DNA from: Methylobacterium pseudosasicola
Lineage (GTDB): Bacteria > Pseudomonadota > Alphaproteobacteria > Rhizobiales > Beijerinckiaceae
DNA length: 64,000 nt
Assembly (NCBI RefSeq): GCF_900114535.1
Contig: NZ_FOTK01000016.1
Location: forward strand, 62,001 to 126,000
Reading direction: 5' to 3'
This document shows, piece by piece, positions 37,099 to 46,019 of this stretch (position 1 is its first letter; each line of letters begins with the position of its first letter). The translations under genes and the position numbers were made by a program. Below the pieces are notes generated by a model, which was given only the letters and a program-made list of their open reading frames with translations, was not told the origin of the DNA and made no database searches.

Positions 37099-38061
37099 AT
37101 GAATCGCCGTAAGCTCGGTGCCGCCGACCCGACTCGCCGCACCGGTCTGCTGGCCGCGCTCGGCCTCGTCCTCGCTCGGTCGGCCCAGGCCGCGGAACCC
37201 ACGCGCATCACACTCGCCACCGCGACCCCGGGCGGGGGCTTCCCGGCCTTCGGGGATGCCTTCGCGGCGGCGATCCGGGCGGCGGATCCCGATCTTTTCG
37301 TCGAGACGCGCGCCAGCGGCGGCTCGGCCGAGAATGTCGGGCTGCTGCGCGCCGGCCGCGTCGACCTCGCGCTAGTCCAGGGGGAATACGCCTACCCGGC
37401 CCTGTCCGAGCCGGGCGGCCTCACCGTCCTGGCGCCGATGTATCCGACGCCCGGCCTGTTCGCCGTTCCGGCGGCCAGCCCGATCCGCACCGTGGAAGAC
37501 CTGCGCGGCAGGCCCATGGTGCTGGGCACGCACAATTCCGGCCTCACCGTCATGGGCCGCAGCGCGCTCCAAGCCTCGGGGCTCGATCCCGAGCGGGACA
37601 TCCGCCCGATCCTGCTCGACCGGGCCGGGGATGGGCCGCCCATGGTGCTCGACGGGCGCGCCGACGCGCTCTGGGGCGGCGGTCTTGGCTGGCCGGGCTT
37701 TGTGGCGATGGCGCAGGCACCGGGCGGCGCGCGGTTCTTCGGACCGTCCGAAGCCGGTATCGCGCGGCTCGCGCAACCAAGCGCAGCTTTGCAACGCCTG
37801 ATCGTACCGCCCGGCAGCTTCCCCGGTCAGTCCGCCGCGATCGAGACGATCGGCTCCTGGAGCCTCGTGCTGGCGCGGCCGGGCTTCGAGGCGGAGACGG
37901 CCTATCGGCTCGTCCGCGCCCTGGCCAGGGCCGACATGGCCGCCCGCCATCCGCAGGGCGCGGACAGCCAGCCGAAAAATCTGTCCGGCCTCGTGCCGGC
38001 AGCGCAGATCCATCCGGGGACACTACGCTACCTCGGCGAGGCCGGCGTCCCGGTGCGCTGA
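37099..38061 (+). CDS. TAXI family TRAP transporter solute-binding protein
   Basis: A 320-residue exported binding protein. The N-terminus has two arginines then a hydrophobic leader (GLLAALGLVLARSAQAA). The mature protein starts EPTRITLATATPGGGFPAFG, the TAXI opening, and continues with VETRASGGSAENVGLLRAGRVDLALVQG. No TRAP membrane subunits are adjacent, so it would need partners elsewhere. GAGGGGTGCC precedes the ATG. Confidence 0.85.
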   Translation: MNRRKLGAADPTRRTGLLAALGLVLARSAQAAEPTRITLATATPGGGFPAFGDAFAAAIRAADPDLFVETRASGGSAENVGLLRAGRVDLALVQGEYAYPALSEPGGLTVLAPMYPTPGLFAVPAASPIRTVEDLRGRPMVLGTHNSGLTVMGRSALQASGLDPERDIRPILLDRAGDGPPMVLDGRADALWGGGLGWPGFVAMAQAPGGARFFGPSEAGIARLAQPSAALQRLIVPPGSFPGQSAAIETIGSWSLVLARPGFEAETAYRLVRALARADMAARHPQGADSQPKNLSGLVPAAQIHPGTLRYLGEAGVPVR

Positions 38062-38071
38062 GGCCGAAGGC

Positions 38072-38602
38072 CTAGCGGAACGAGGCGACGCGCCGGTCCC
38101 GCTTGCGCTCGGCGGCGGGCTGATAGGCGATCTCGGCGTGGTGGGCGCAATAGGGCAGCCCGGTGATCGAGCGGGCGCCGCAGAACCGGAATTCCGGCGT
38201 GGTCGGATCGCCGAGCGGCCAGCGGCACATGGATTCCCGCAGGTCCATGATCGTGACCCGCTGCGACACGGACAGCGCCACCGGCTCCGGAGCCGCCGGG
38301 GCGGACGTCGGGAAGACCGGAGCGGGGCGATGCGAGAGGATCGCGACGGGCTCTGGCGCCTGGGTCTCGACCACCGCGATGGCGGTCTCGATCTCGACGG
38401 CCTTGGCGGCCTGCGGCGCGACCGGAGCCTCCTCGCCGCCCCGGGCGCGACCGCCCAGGCCGAGGCGATGCACCTTGCCGATCACCGCGTTGCGGGTGAC
38501 GCCGCCGAGTTGCGCGGCGATCTTGCTCGCGCTCTGCCCGTCTTCCCACAGCCGGCGCAGGAGCGCCACGCGATCATCAGTCCAGCTCTGGCCCGCTTCC
38601 AT
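38072..38602 (-). CDS. gcrA: GcrA cell cycle regulator
   Basis: A 176-residue sigma70-dependent transcription factor that in Caulobacter binds CcrM-methylated GANTC sites to set S-phase genes. The DNA-binding N-terminus is SWTDDRVALLRRLWEDGQSA, with TRNAVIGKVHRLGL at residues about 36-49. The C-terminal RNA-polymerase-contacting part has C-x-W and FCGA...PYCAHH. ATG at 38602 with GGGGGATT upstream. The middle is a low-complexity linker. Confidence 0.95.
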   Translation of the reverse strand: MEAGQSWTDDRVALLRRLWEDGQSASKIAAQLGGVTRNAVIGKVHRLGLGGRARGGEEAPVAPQAAKAVEIETAIAVVETQAPEPVAILSHRPAPVFPTSAPAAPEPVALSVSQRVTIMDLRESMCRWPLGDPTTPEFRFCGARSITGLPYCAHHAEIAYQPAAERKRDRRVASFR

Positions 38603-39032
38603 AATCCCCCTCCGCCCCCTGCGGCCCGTGCGCTTGCCGGGTGACGGTGTGCGTTCCAGGTCGCTCAAGACCCTCCCGGCCGTACTGCCGGTGCGGACCG
38701 CACCCTTGCGCGTCACCCATGCGCGTCGGATGCCGCACCGCGTGCGACACCCTGTCTCGTCAGGCCACGACCGGACCCTAGCGCGGCGCTCGCGACGCTT
38801 GCAAGGGCGGCCCGTCGCCCGAGTCGGACCCTGTCCACCGGCAATGGCCTGTTCACCTGGGAAGGTGGTTACCGTCCGCCCCGCGGGCCCTGCGGATCCA
38901 GTGAGCCGTGTCGCCCACGTCACAGGCCGGCGCAATCGCATCGAATGATCGGCGGGATCGGAACGCGGTCACGGCCAAGCTGCTTTCGTGTGGCAAAAGG
39001 GGTGAGCGTTGCTGTTATCCGGGGTGAGGACG
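38603..39032. other. Intergenic region upstream of gcrA and the patatin gene
   Basis: 430 bp between divergent genes. It has one GAGTC (38821-38825), a GANTC CcrM target, about 220 bp upstream of gcrA. No gene seen. Confidence 0.4.
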
Positions 39033-40220
39033 ATGGGTTACCGTCAGGGGGCGCTGCGCGCGCTGGTCGCGCTCGGGCTGGCCGGACAGGTCGCGGCCTG
39101 CGGCAGCGTCCCGCGCACCGCCTACACCGCCGAGCAGGCGGCCTACGCCAGCGTGCCGGGAATCCCCGGGGCGCGGGTCTACGCCGACGCGTCGGTCGAC
39201 ACGATCGCGGAACTCGCCGGCAATCCGCAGCGCCGCTCCGCCGGCTTCAACTACCTGGCTTTGTCAGGCGGCGGCGGCGACGGCGCCTACGGGGCCGGCG
39301 TGCTGAACGGCTGGACGGCCTCCGGCACCCGCCCGGAATTCACCCTGGTCTCGGGCGTGTCGACCGGTGCGCTGATCGCGCCCTTCGCGTTCCTCGGCCC
39401 AGCCTACGATCCGTACCTCACCGAGTTCTACACCAGCGGCGTCGCCGGCGAACTGGTGACCTCGCCCAACATCGCCAACGTCCTGTTCGGCTCCGGCCTG
39501 TTCGGCGATGGTCGCCTGCGCAACCTGATCGGCCGCTACGTCACCCCGGAGCTGCTCACCGCCATCGCGGAGGAGCACGCCAAGGGCCGCCGCCTCATGG
39601 TGGTGACCACCAACCTGGATTCCCAGCGCGCGGTGATCTGGAACATGGGCGTCATCGCGTCGAGCGGAGCGCCGAACGCCCTGGAGCTGTTCCGCGACGT
39701 GCTCGCCGCCTCGGCCAGCATCCCGGCGGTGTTCCCGCCGCAGATGATCGACGTGGCCGCCGCCGATACGCGTTTCCAGGAGATGCATGTCGACGGCTCG
39801 GTGGTCACACCGGTCTTCACCTTGCCCCAGACGCTGCTGCTCCGCGACGGAAAGATCCGCACCGGCGGCAAGGCCAACATCTACGTCGTGATCAACGGCC
39901 GCCTGGAGCCGGATTTCGAGGTAACGAAGGACAACACGCTGTCGATCGTCGAGCGCTCGTTCACGACGGCGAGCCGCGCCCGCTCTCGCGCCACCCTCAC
40001 GGCGACCTACGCTCTGGCGCGCGGCAACGGCATGGGCTTCAACCTCACCTATATCGACGAGAACGGCCCCAAGGCTTCCGCCGCCAAAGGCTTCGACACC
40101 GGCTACATGCGGGCGCTCTACCAGGCGGGCCTGGAGAAGGGTCGGACCGGCACGTTCTGGCAGCATACGGTGCCGGCCGCGCCGACGCTCAAGCAGACTG
40201 CGGCCGCGGTGGCAAACTGA
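39033..40220 (+). CDS. Patatin-like phospholipase, lipoprotein
   Basis: A 395-residue lipid-acyl hydrolase. The N-terminal leader ends in a lipobox (GQVAAC|GS), so it is likely anchored in the outer or inner membrane. The patatin core has the oxyanion motif LSGGGGDGAYGAG, the nucleophile elbow GVSTG with S110, and the Asp of the dyad in VDGSV (D254). GGGGTGAGGA precedes the ATG at 39033. Lipid substrate unknown. Confidence 0.9.
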   Translation: MGYRQGALRALVALGLAGQVAACGSVPRTAYTAEQAAYASVPGIPGARVYADASVDTIAELAGNPQRRSAGFNYLALSGGGGDGAYGAGVLNGWTASGTRPEFTLVSGVSTGALIAPFAFLGPAYDPYLTEFYTSGVAGELVTSPNIANVLFGSGLFGDGRLRNLIGRYVTPELLTAIAEEHAKGRRLMVVTTNLDSQRAVIWNMGVIASSGAPNALELFRDVLAASASIPAVFPPQMIDVAAADTRFQEMHVDGSVVTPVFTLPQTLLLRDGKIRTGGKANIYVVINGRLEPDFEVTKDNTLSIVERSFTTASRARSRATLTATYALARGNGMGFNLTYIDENGPKASAAKGFDTGYMRALYQAGLEKGRTGTFWQHTVPAAPTLKQTAAAVAN

Positions 40221-40239
40221 GTCTTTTCGGCTCTTTAGC

Positions 40240-40263
40240 GCCGCGCCCCGGATGGGGCGCGGC
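40240..40263. terminator. Hairpin between convergent genes
   Basis: A 10-bp perfect stem GCCGCGCCCC / GGGGCGCGGC with a 4-nt loop, 19 bp past the patatin stop and 11 bp beyond the small gene on the other strand. No T-run; probably bidirectional. Confidence 0.6.
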
Positions 40264-40274
40264 GATCGGGTTGG

Positions 40275-40403
40275 TTACTTGCCCAGGATCTTGGTGACCA
40301 AGCGGCCGATCGGCGTCGCGGTGCTGGCGTTCCGGTCGTCGCGGTCGAGGGGGCGGTTCTCGTTGCCGAGAAGCTTGGTGACGATGCGTCCGATCAGGCT
40401 CAT
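40275..40403 (-). CDS. 42-residue peptide with internal duplication
   Basis: A short frame with GGAGGGATCC directly upstream of ATG, a near-perfect ribosome site. The peptide has two copies of one motif: IGRIVTKLLGNE (residues 4-15) and IGRLVTKILGK (residues 32-42), linked by a charged segment RPLDRDDRNAS. Each repeat would form a short amphipathic helix with Leu/Ile/Val on one face and Arg/Lys on the other. I know no family. It lies 84 bp downstream of pyk on the same strand and may be the last gene of its transcript. Confidence 0.6.
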   Translation of the reverse strand: MSLIGRIVTKLLGNENRPLDRDDRNASTATPIGRLVTKILGK

Positions 40404-40487
40404 GGATCCCTCCGCGCGTTCGCGCCAAAACGGCGCAGCTTGCTCATTAACGGGCGATGCGCGCGCGGCGTTCCGCGACTCGCGGCG

Positions 40488-41915
40488 TCAGACCTGCATC
40501 AGCCGGATGTTGTTGGTGTTCCCCATGGTGTGGAACGGGATGCCGGCGGTAACGACGATGATGTCGTTCGGCTTGGCGAAGCCCTCGTCCTGCGCGTGCT
40601 GGCCGGCCTTCGCGGTCATCTCCTCGTAGGAATCGACGTCGTCGGTGTGGACGCTGTGGGCACCCCAGAGCAGGCACAGGCGCCGCGAGGTGGCAAGGCT
40701 CGGGGTCAGCGCCAGGATCGACGCGGCGGGACGTTTGCGGGCAACCCGGGCGGCCGTGGTCCCGCTGGTCGTGTAGGTCACGATCGCGGAGGCGCGCACG
40801 GCCTCGGCCAGATCCGCGGTTGCCGTGGCGACCGCGTGGGGCGGCGTCTCTTCCTCGCCGGGCTCGGAAGCCGCCACGATCGAGTGGTAGAGCTTGTGGC
40901 CTTCGACGCTGCGGATGATCCGGTCCATCATCGACACGGCCTCGACCGGATATTGCCCGGTGGCCGATTCCGCCGACAGCATCACGGCATCGGCGCCGTC
41001 GTAGATGGCCGTGGCGACGTCGGACGCCTCTGCCCGGGTCGGGGCGGGGGCGTTGACCATCGAATCGAGCATCTGGGTCGCCACGATCACCGGCTTCACG
41101 GCGAGGCGGCAAGCGCGGATCAGCTCCTTCTGCCGCCCGGGCACGTCCTCGTGCGGGATCTCGACGCCGAGATCGCCGCGGGCGACCATCACGGCATCCG
41201 AGAGCCGGATGATGTCGTCGATCCGCTCCAGCGCCTGCGGCTTCTCGATCTTCGACATGATCCCGGCCCGGTCGCCGATGATCCCGCGGGCCTCGATCAG
41301 GTCCGACGGTTTTTGGACGAAGGACAGGGCGACCCAGTCGACGCCGAGCTCCAGCCCGAAGGCGAGGTCGGCCCGGTCCTTCTCGGTGAGCGGCGACAGG
41401 TCGAGCAGCGTGCCCGGCAGATTGACGCCCTTGCGGTTCGAGATCGGGCCGCCGGTCACCACCTCGGCGGTGATCGCATCCCGCTCCGGCCCCACGACCC
41501 GCACCCGCACTCGGCCGTCATCGATCAGGAGTTCCTGGCCCGGCACCACCGCGGCGAAGATCTCCGGGTGGTGGAGCGGGATCGCCTGCTTGTCGCCCTC
41601 GGACCCGTCCAGCACGAAGCGGATCGTCTCGCCGGCCACGAGATCCAGGCGCCCGCCCTGGAGCGTGCCGATGCGGATCTTCGGGCCCTGCAGATCCTGC
41701 AGGATGCCGATCGGCCGGCCGACCTCCCGCTCCAGGGCGCGGATCGAAGCGTGGACCTTGGCATGGTCCTGCTGCACCCCGTGGCTGAAGTTCAGCCGGA
41801 AGGTATCGACCCCGGCGAGGAACAGGGCGTGCAGCCGGTCGGGCGCGGAACTCGCGGGACCGACCGTGGCGACGATCTTGGCGTGGCGGTGACGGCGCAT
41901 GCGGGGCTCTGCCAT
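40488..41915 (-). CDS. pyk: Pyruvate kinase
   Basis: A 475-residue cytosolic enzyme converting phosphoenolpyruvate and ADP to pyruvate and ATP. The catalytic motif MVARGDLGVEIPHEDVP and the substrate motif FRLNFSHG are present, and the allosteric C-domain ends TAGIPFHTMGNTNNIRLMQV. The ATG at 41915 has GGAGG 7 nt upstream; a GTG at 41921 is in frame. The C-terminal allosteric pocket suggests effector control. Confidence 0.95.
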   Translation of the reverse strand: MAEPRMRRHRHAKIVATVGPASSAPDRLHALFLAGVDTFRLNFSHGVQQDHAKVHASIRALEREVGRPIGILQDLQGPKIRIGTLQGGRLDLVAGETIRFVLDGSEGDKQAIPLHHPEIFAAVVPGQELLIDDGRVRVRVVGPERDAITAEVVTGGPISNRKGVNLPGTLLDLSPLTEKDRADLAFGLELGVDWVALSFVQKPSDLIEARGIIGDRAGIMSKIEKPQALERIDDIIRLSDAVMVARGDLGVEIPHEDVPGRQKELIRACRLAVKPVIVATQMLDSMVNAPAPTRAEASDVATAIYDGADAVMLSAESATGQYPVEAVSMMDRIIRSVEGHKLYHSIVAASEPGEEETPPHAVATATADLAEAVRASAIVTYTTSGTTAARVARKRPAASILALTPSLATSRRLCLLWGAHSVHTDDVDSYEEMTAKAGQHAQDEGFAKPNDIIVVTAGIPFHTMGNTNNIRLMQV

Positions 41916-42039
41916 GAACACGACCTCCGGGAATCGGCCGGGCGATCGGGCCCGCCGACGCGCCCCACATTGGTATGGATGCGCTCCGAGGCGAGCTTTT
42001 TTTGCGGAGCCGATGCAATTCGCCGTGCAGGCTCACCGC

Positions 42040-42537
42040 CTACTTGGCGACCTCGCGGGCGATGCCGGCGAGGCCCGCATCGTAGACGCCGGTGATATCC
42101 GCGAGGGCCTCGGCGTCGCTCATGCCCTCGGCGTCGAAGGTCGCGGTCCAGACCACCGTGGAGCCCGCGCCGTTCGGGCGGACCGCCAGCGTCGCGTTGT
42201 AGGCGCGCACCGGCAGCGGCCCCTGGATGAAGCTGTAGCTGTAGCTCATGGCGGTCTCGTCGCGAGCGGTCTCGACCTCGACGATGGTGCCGAGGCCACC
42301 CTTCGCCACGACGCCCCGGATCTGCGCCCGGATGCCGTCGTCGTCGTCCTCGCGCGACAGGATGCAGCGCTCGACCTGCGGGTGCCACAGCCCGATGGCG
42401 CAGAAATCGCCGATCAGCGCCCAGATCGCGGCGGGGGGCGCCGGGATATCCCGGCTGCGGGTGACTTCCAGGGCGCAGGCCGGACCGGCGATGAGCAGGG
42501 CTGCGAGGCCGAGTGCGGCATGGGCGGGTCGGTTCAC
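42040..42537 (-). CDS. Exported SRPBCC (START-like) family protein
   Basis: A 165-residue protein. A signal peptide (about 1-22: ALGLAALLIAGPACA) precedes an SRPBCC/PYR1-like hydrophobic-pocket domain beginning RSRDIPAPPAAIWALIGDFCAI, which binds hydrophobic ligands. The GTG at 42537 has a GGCGGAGACC site; ATG upstream frames are repeat DNA. Ligand unknown. Confidence 0.75.
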   Translation of the reverse strand: MNRPAHAALGLAALLIAGPACALEVTRSRDIPAPPAAIWALIGDFCAIGLWHPQVERCILSREDDDDGIRAQIRGVVAKGGLGTIVEVETARDETAMSYSYSFIQGPLPVRAYNATLAVRPNGAGSTVVWTATFDAEGMSDAEALADITGVYDAGLAGIAREVAK

Positions 42538-42664
42538 GTTGGGGTCTCCGCCGGATGTCGCCGGACGGAAGTAGGGCGCCCGCTGGAGGAAACCCATCCG
42601 GGTCCCGGCAGCCGATCCCTGGAAACCGCCGGGCTCAGCCGGTAAGACAGCTGGGCGATTCCCG

Positions 42665-42758
42665 CCGTCATTGCGAGCGCAGCGAAGCAATCCAGGGCTG
42701 CGCGCGATCCCCGGACGTGGCGTTTCCCTAGGTTGCTTCGCTGCGCTCGCAATGATGG
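42665..42758. repeat. 94-bp palindromic repeat, copy B
   Basis: Same element as at 18503-18596. Arms begin CCGTCATTGCGAGCGCAGCG and end in the reverse complement with one substitution (GATGG for GACGG). It lies in the promoter gap between the SRPBCC gene and the transglycosylase. Confidence 0.88.
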
Positions 42759-42811
42759 TGCGGCGCGCTTCGACCAGAAACCGCATGTCAGGCTTGGAGC
42801 CGGAGACGCCG

Positions 42812-44110
42812 ATGGACGATCGCATCATGTCGGCTTCCCCATCGCAGCAAGGCAGGCATGCGGGGCTTCGCGCCTTCAGGCTCGGGATCGCGGCCCTGGC
42901 GCTGGCTCCGGGGCTGGCCGTGGGGGCGCCTGAAGCAGCAGCCCCTTCCGCGCCGACACCGTCCTTCGAGACCTGCCGCACCGATTTGATTGCCTGGGCT
43001 ACGGCGCACGACGTGCCGCAGGCCGTCGCGCAGGCGCAGCTGGGCGGCCTGGAGTCCGACCCGGACGTGCTGGCCGCGACCCGGAACCAGGGCGAGTTCG
43101 TCCGGCCGATCTGGGACTATATCGAGGCCAGCATCACGCCGGCTCGGATCGAGGCCGGGCAGCGCAAGCTCGCCGAACTGGCGACGCCGCTCGCGGCGAT
43201 CGAGGCCAAGTACGGCATCGACCGCTACACCCTCGTCGCCTTCTGGGGCGTGGAATCGACCTACGGTACCGTGCTCGACAATCTGTCGGTGGTGAAGCCG
43301 GTGGTGCGCTCGCTCGCGACCCTGAGCTGCGGTGATCCCGCCCGGGCGGCCTACTGGCGGGACGAGCTGACCGCCGCCCTGCAGATCCTCGCCCGCGACG
43401 AGGCGCCCCTCGACCGGATGCCAAATGGCCTGACCGGGTCCTGGGCCGGCGCCATGGGCCATACCCAGTTCATGCCCACCGTCTACCAGCAACACGCGGT
43501 GGATTTCGACGGCGACGGCAAGCGGGATATCTGGACCTCGGCCACCGACGCGCTCGCCTCCACGGCGAACTATCTGCGCGGCCATGGCTGGCGTCCCGGC
43601 GAGGGCTGGGGCTACGAGGTGGTCCTGCCGGAGGGGTTCGATGCCGCGCTCGCCGACGAGACCACACCGCGCAGCCTTGCCGCATGGCGGGATCTCGGCG
43701 TGAAGCCGACTCAGAACCGTCCGATCCCGGACGAGGCGGCACAGGCGACCCTGATCCTGCCCGCGGGGATCCGCGGCCCCGCCTTCCTGCTCCGGCCGAA
43801 CTTCGCGGTGATCCTGCGCTACAACACGGCGCTCGCCTATGCGCTGACCGTGGCGCAGCTCTCGGACCGCCTGCGCGGCGATCCGGGTCTGTCGCGGGAC
43901 TGGCCGCGGGGCGACCGCCCCCTCACCGGGGACGAGCGCCGTGACCTCCAGACCCGGCTGACCGAGCGCGGCTACGCCACCGGCGGCGTCGACGGCAAGA
44001 TCGGCCCGAAGACCCGGGCGGCCCTGCGGGCCTATCAAGGTTCGCAGGGCCTGCCGGCGGACGGCTACGCGGACGCCGCCCTGCTGGAGCGGATCCGGGC
44101 GGCGCCGTGA
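42812..44110 (+). CDS. MltB-family lytic murein transglycosylase with PG-binding domain
   Basis: A 432-residue exported murein hydrolase that cleaves glycan strands to 1,6-anhydro-MurNAc ends. A leader ends near residue 35. The catalytic domain shows WGVESTYGTVLDNLSV, with the catalytic Glu, and GSWAGAMGHTQFMPT; TYGT and FDGDGKRDIW are family motifs. A C-terminal peptidoglycan-binding domain (LTERGYATGGVDGKIGPKTR) follows. The ATG at 42812 has GGAGA upstream and avoids the repeat copy B in the 5' extension. Confidence 0.92.
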   Translation: MDDRIMSASPSQQGRHAGLRAFRLGIAALALAPGLAVGAPEAAAPSAPTPSFETCRTDLIAWATAHDVPQAVAQAQLGGLESDPDVLAATRNQGEFVRPIWDYIEASITPARIEAGQRKLAELATPLAAIEAKYGIDRYTLVAFWGVESTYGTVLDNLSVVKPVVRSLATLSCGDPARAAYWRDELTAALQILARDEAPLDRMPNGLTGSWAGAMGHTQFMPTVYQQHAVDFDGDGKRDIWTSATDALASTANYLRGHGWRPGEGWGYEVVLPEGFDAALADETTPRSLAAWRDLGVKPTQNRPIPDEAAQATLILPAGIRGPAFLLRPNFAVILRYNTALAYALTVAQLSDRLRGDPGLSRDWPRGDRPLTGDERRDLQTRLTERGYATGGVDGKIGPKTRAALRAYQGSQGLPADGYADAALLERIRAAP

Positions 44111-44899
44111 TCAGGCCAGGAAGGCCGGCTCGTCCCGGGCGAGCACGCGCTTGACGCTCTCCAGGTGCAGCCGCGCGCTCTCGGCGCGGCCGGCGGCTTC
44201 CTGGGCGGCGACGTGCTTCACGATCTCCTCCGGCACGACCTTCAGGGTGCGGCCGGTGCTCATGGCGAGCACCTGCGCCTGGGCGGCGCGTTCGAGGTAG
44301 TAGAGGTCGTCCCAGGCCTCCGCGATGCTCTCGCCCAGCACCATCACGCCGTGGTTCTTCAGGAAGACCACGTCGGCCTCTCCGGCGCTGCGGGCAATCC
44401 GCTCGCCCTCGCGGGAATCGAGCGCCAGCCCGTTGTAATCCTCGTCCACGGCGATGCGGCCGTAGAAGCGCAGGGCCGTCTGACCGGCCCAGAGCAGCGG
44501 CTGCCCTTCGAGCATCGCAAGGGCCGTCGCGTAGGGCATGTGGGTGTGGAAGGCGGCCCGGGCCTTGGGCTTCAGCCGATGCAGCTCGGCGTGGATGTGG
44601 AAGGCCGTCGCCTCGGGCTGACCGTCGCCCTCCACGACATTGCCGTGGAAGTCGCACAGCAACAGGCTCGAGGCCGTCACCTCGGCGAAGGCCAGCCCGT
44701 AGGGATTGACCAGGAACAGGTCCGGCCGCTCGGGCAGCACCGCCGAGAAGTGGTTGCAGATACCTTCTTCGAGGCCGTTGCGCGCGGCCCAGCGCAGGCA
44801 CGCGGCCAGGTCGACGCGAGCGCGCCGGACGCTGTCGGCGTTGAGGGGCTCGTTGCTGCGCAGGGGCGGCGTGCCCGAAGCGGTGACGGCGTGCGCCAT
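44111..44899 (-). CDS. Class II aldolase/adducin family protein
   Basis: A 262-residue metal-dependent fold. It has NGLEEGICNHFSAVLPE, metal-binding HIHAELHRL and HTHMPYATAL His pairs, and KNHGVMVLG. Enzymes of this family cleave or epimerise sugar phosphates, but many members are of unknown function. It is convergent and directly abutting the transglycosylase. It may be co-transcribed with pxpABC, whose pxpC ends 104 bp upstream on the same strand. Confidence 0.9.
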   Translation of the reverse strand: MAHAVTASGTPPLRSNEPLNADSVRRARVDLAACLRWAARNGLEEGICNHFSAVLPERPDLFLVNPYGLAFAEVTASSLLLCDFHGNVVEGDGQPEATAFHIHAELHRLKPKARAAFHTHMPYATALAMLEGQPLLWAGQTALRFYGRIAVDEDYNGLALDSREGERIARSAGEADVVFLKNHGVMVLGESIAEAWDDLYYLERAAQAQVLAMSTGRTLKVVPEEIVKHVAAQEAAGRAESARLHLESVKRVLARDEPAFLA

Positions 44900-45002
44900 G
44901 CGGGGAGGCTTTCTTTCGGTTCGAATCTCGGCCGCCGGAATCAGGCGGCCCGGCATCTTACGCGGTTGCGCGGCGCAGCGGACTACCCCTGCGTGCAGAC
45001 GT

Positions 45003-46019
45003 TCAGGGCCGCCCGTCGGTCACGCCGCCGACGAGGTTGAGCCCGAGCAAAAAGTCGGAGGCGAAATCCGTGCGCACCACGGGATCCCGCGGCACCGGCT
45101 CGCGCAGGGCGTCGCGCTCCGCCCGGCGGGCCGCCACAGCCTCGGCCACGGTGACGCTGCGGAACGACAGCTGCGTGCCTCCCTGCGCCTGGGCGAGGCG
45201 GCCGAGATCCGGCCCGATCACCGTGGCGATCTTCGGATAGCCGCCGGTGGATTGCCGGTCGGCCATCAGGATGATCGGCAGGCCGTTGCCGGGCACCTGG
45301 ATCGCGCCCATGGCGACCCCATCGGAGACGATGTCGTGGCCCTTGGCGTGCTTGAGCGGCGTCCCGTCCAGGAAGCAGGCCATGCGGTCGCCGCGGGGCG
45401 AGACGGTCCAGGGGCCGGTCAGGAAGGCATCGATCTGATCGGCGGCGAAATAATCGTCCTGCGGGCCGAGCACGACCCGGATTTTTTTGGGATCGCGGTC
45501 GAGCCAGGGGGCGACTAGACGGTGTGGCGAGACCTCGCCGGCCCGTGGCTCGGCGATCGGGAGGCGATCGCCGGCGGCGAGCCCGCGGCCGTCGAGACCG
45601 CCGAGGCCGGAGCGGGTATGGGTCGCGGTCGATCCGAGCACCGGCGTCACGTCGATGCGGCCCTGCACGGCCAGGTAGCCCCAGGCACCGGACGCGCCTG
45701 CCCGGACCGTCAGTGTCCGGCCGGGCTCCAGCGTCAGGGCCACCGCGTCGGGCACGGCCGCGCCGTCGAGGGAAATCCGGAAGCTGCGCGAGACCATGGC
45801 GATGCCGAGCGGCCCGCCCTCGGCGGTGACCGTGAGGCCGCCGGTGGAGACCTCGATGGCGGTGGCGTCGAGGGGATTGCCCGCGGCCCGGTTGGCGGTG
45901 GCGTGCATCAGCGGGTCCATCGGTCCCGCGGCGGTGATGCCGTAGCGCAGATAGCCGTGCCGGCCGCCATCCTGAAGGGTGATGCCGGGGCCGGCGGCCT
46001 CGATGACCAAGGCGGTCAT
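45003..46019 (-). CDS. pxpC: 5-oxoprolinase subunit PxpC (biotin-dependent carboxyltransferase family)
   Basis: A 338-residue subunit of the PxpABC 5-oxoprolinase, which hydrolyses pyroglutamate with ATP. It opens LVIEAAGPGITLQDGGRHG and later has the family segments GYLRYGITAAGPMDP, RSGLGGLDGRGLAAGD and ILMADRQSTGGYPKIATVI. The ATGA overlap with pxpB shows coupling. Confidence 0.92.
   Translation of the reverse strand: MTALVIEAAGPGITLQDGGRHGYLRYGITAAGPMDPLMHATANRAAGNPLDATAIEVSTGGLTVTAEGGPLGIAMVSRSFRISLDGAAVPDAVALTLEPGRTLTVRAGASGAWGYLAVQGRIDVTPVLGSTATHTRSGLGGLDGRGLAAGDRLPIAEPRAGEVSPHRLVAPWLDRDPKKIRVVLGPQDDYFAADQIDAFLTGPWTVSPRGDRMACFLDGTPLKHAKGHDIVSDGVAMGAIQVPGNGLPIILMADRQSTGGYPKIATVIGPDLGRLAQAQGGTQLSFRSVTVAEAVAARRAERDALREPVPRDPVVRTDFASDFLLGLNLVGGVTDGRP

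Noticed and set aside
40440..42095. 551-codon frame on the + strand
   Set aside because: Shadow of the pyruvate kinase gene, whose motifs are unmistakable on the other strand.
44925..44945. GGTTCGAATC sequence resembling a tRNA T-arm
   Set aside because: Flanks do not pair into a 5-bp T-stem, so it is chance similarity.
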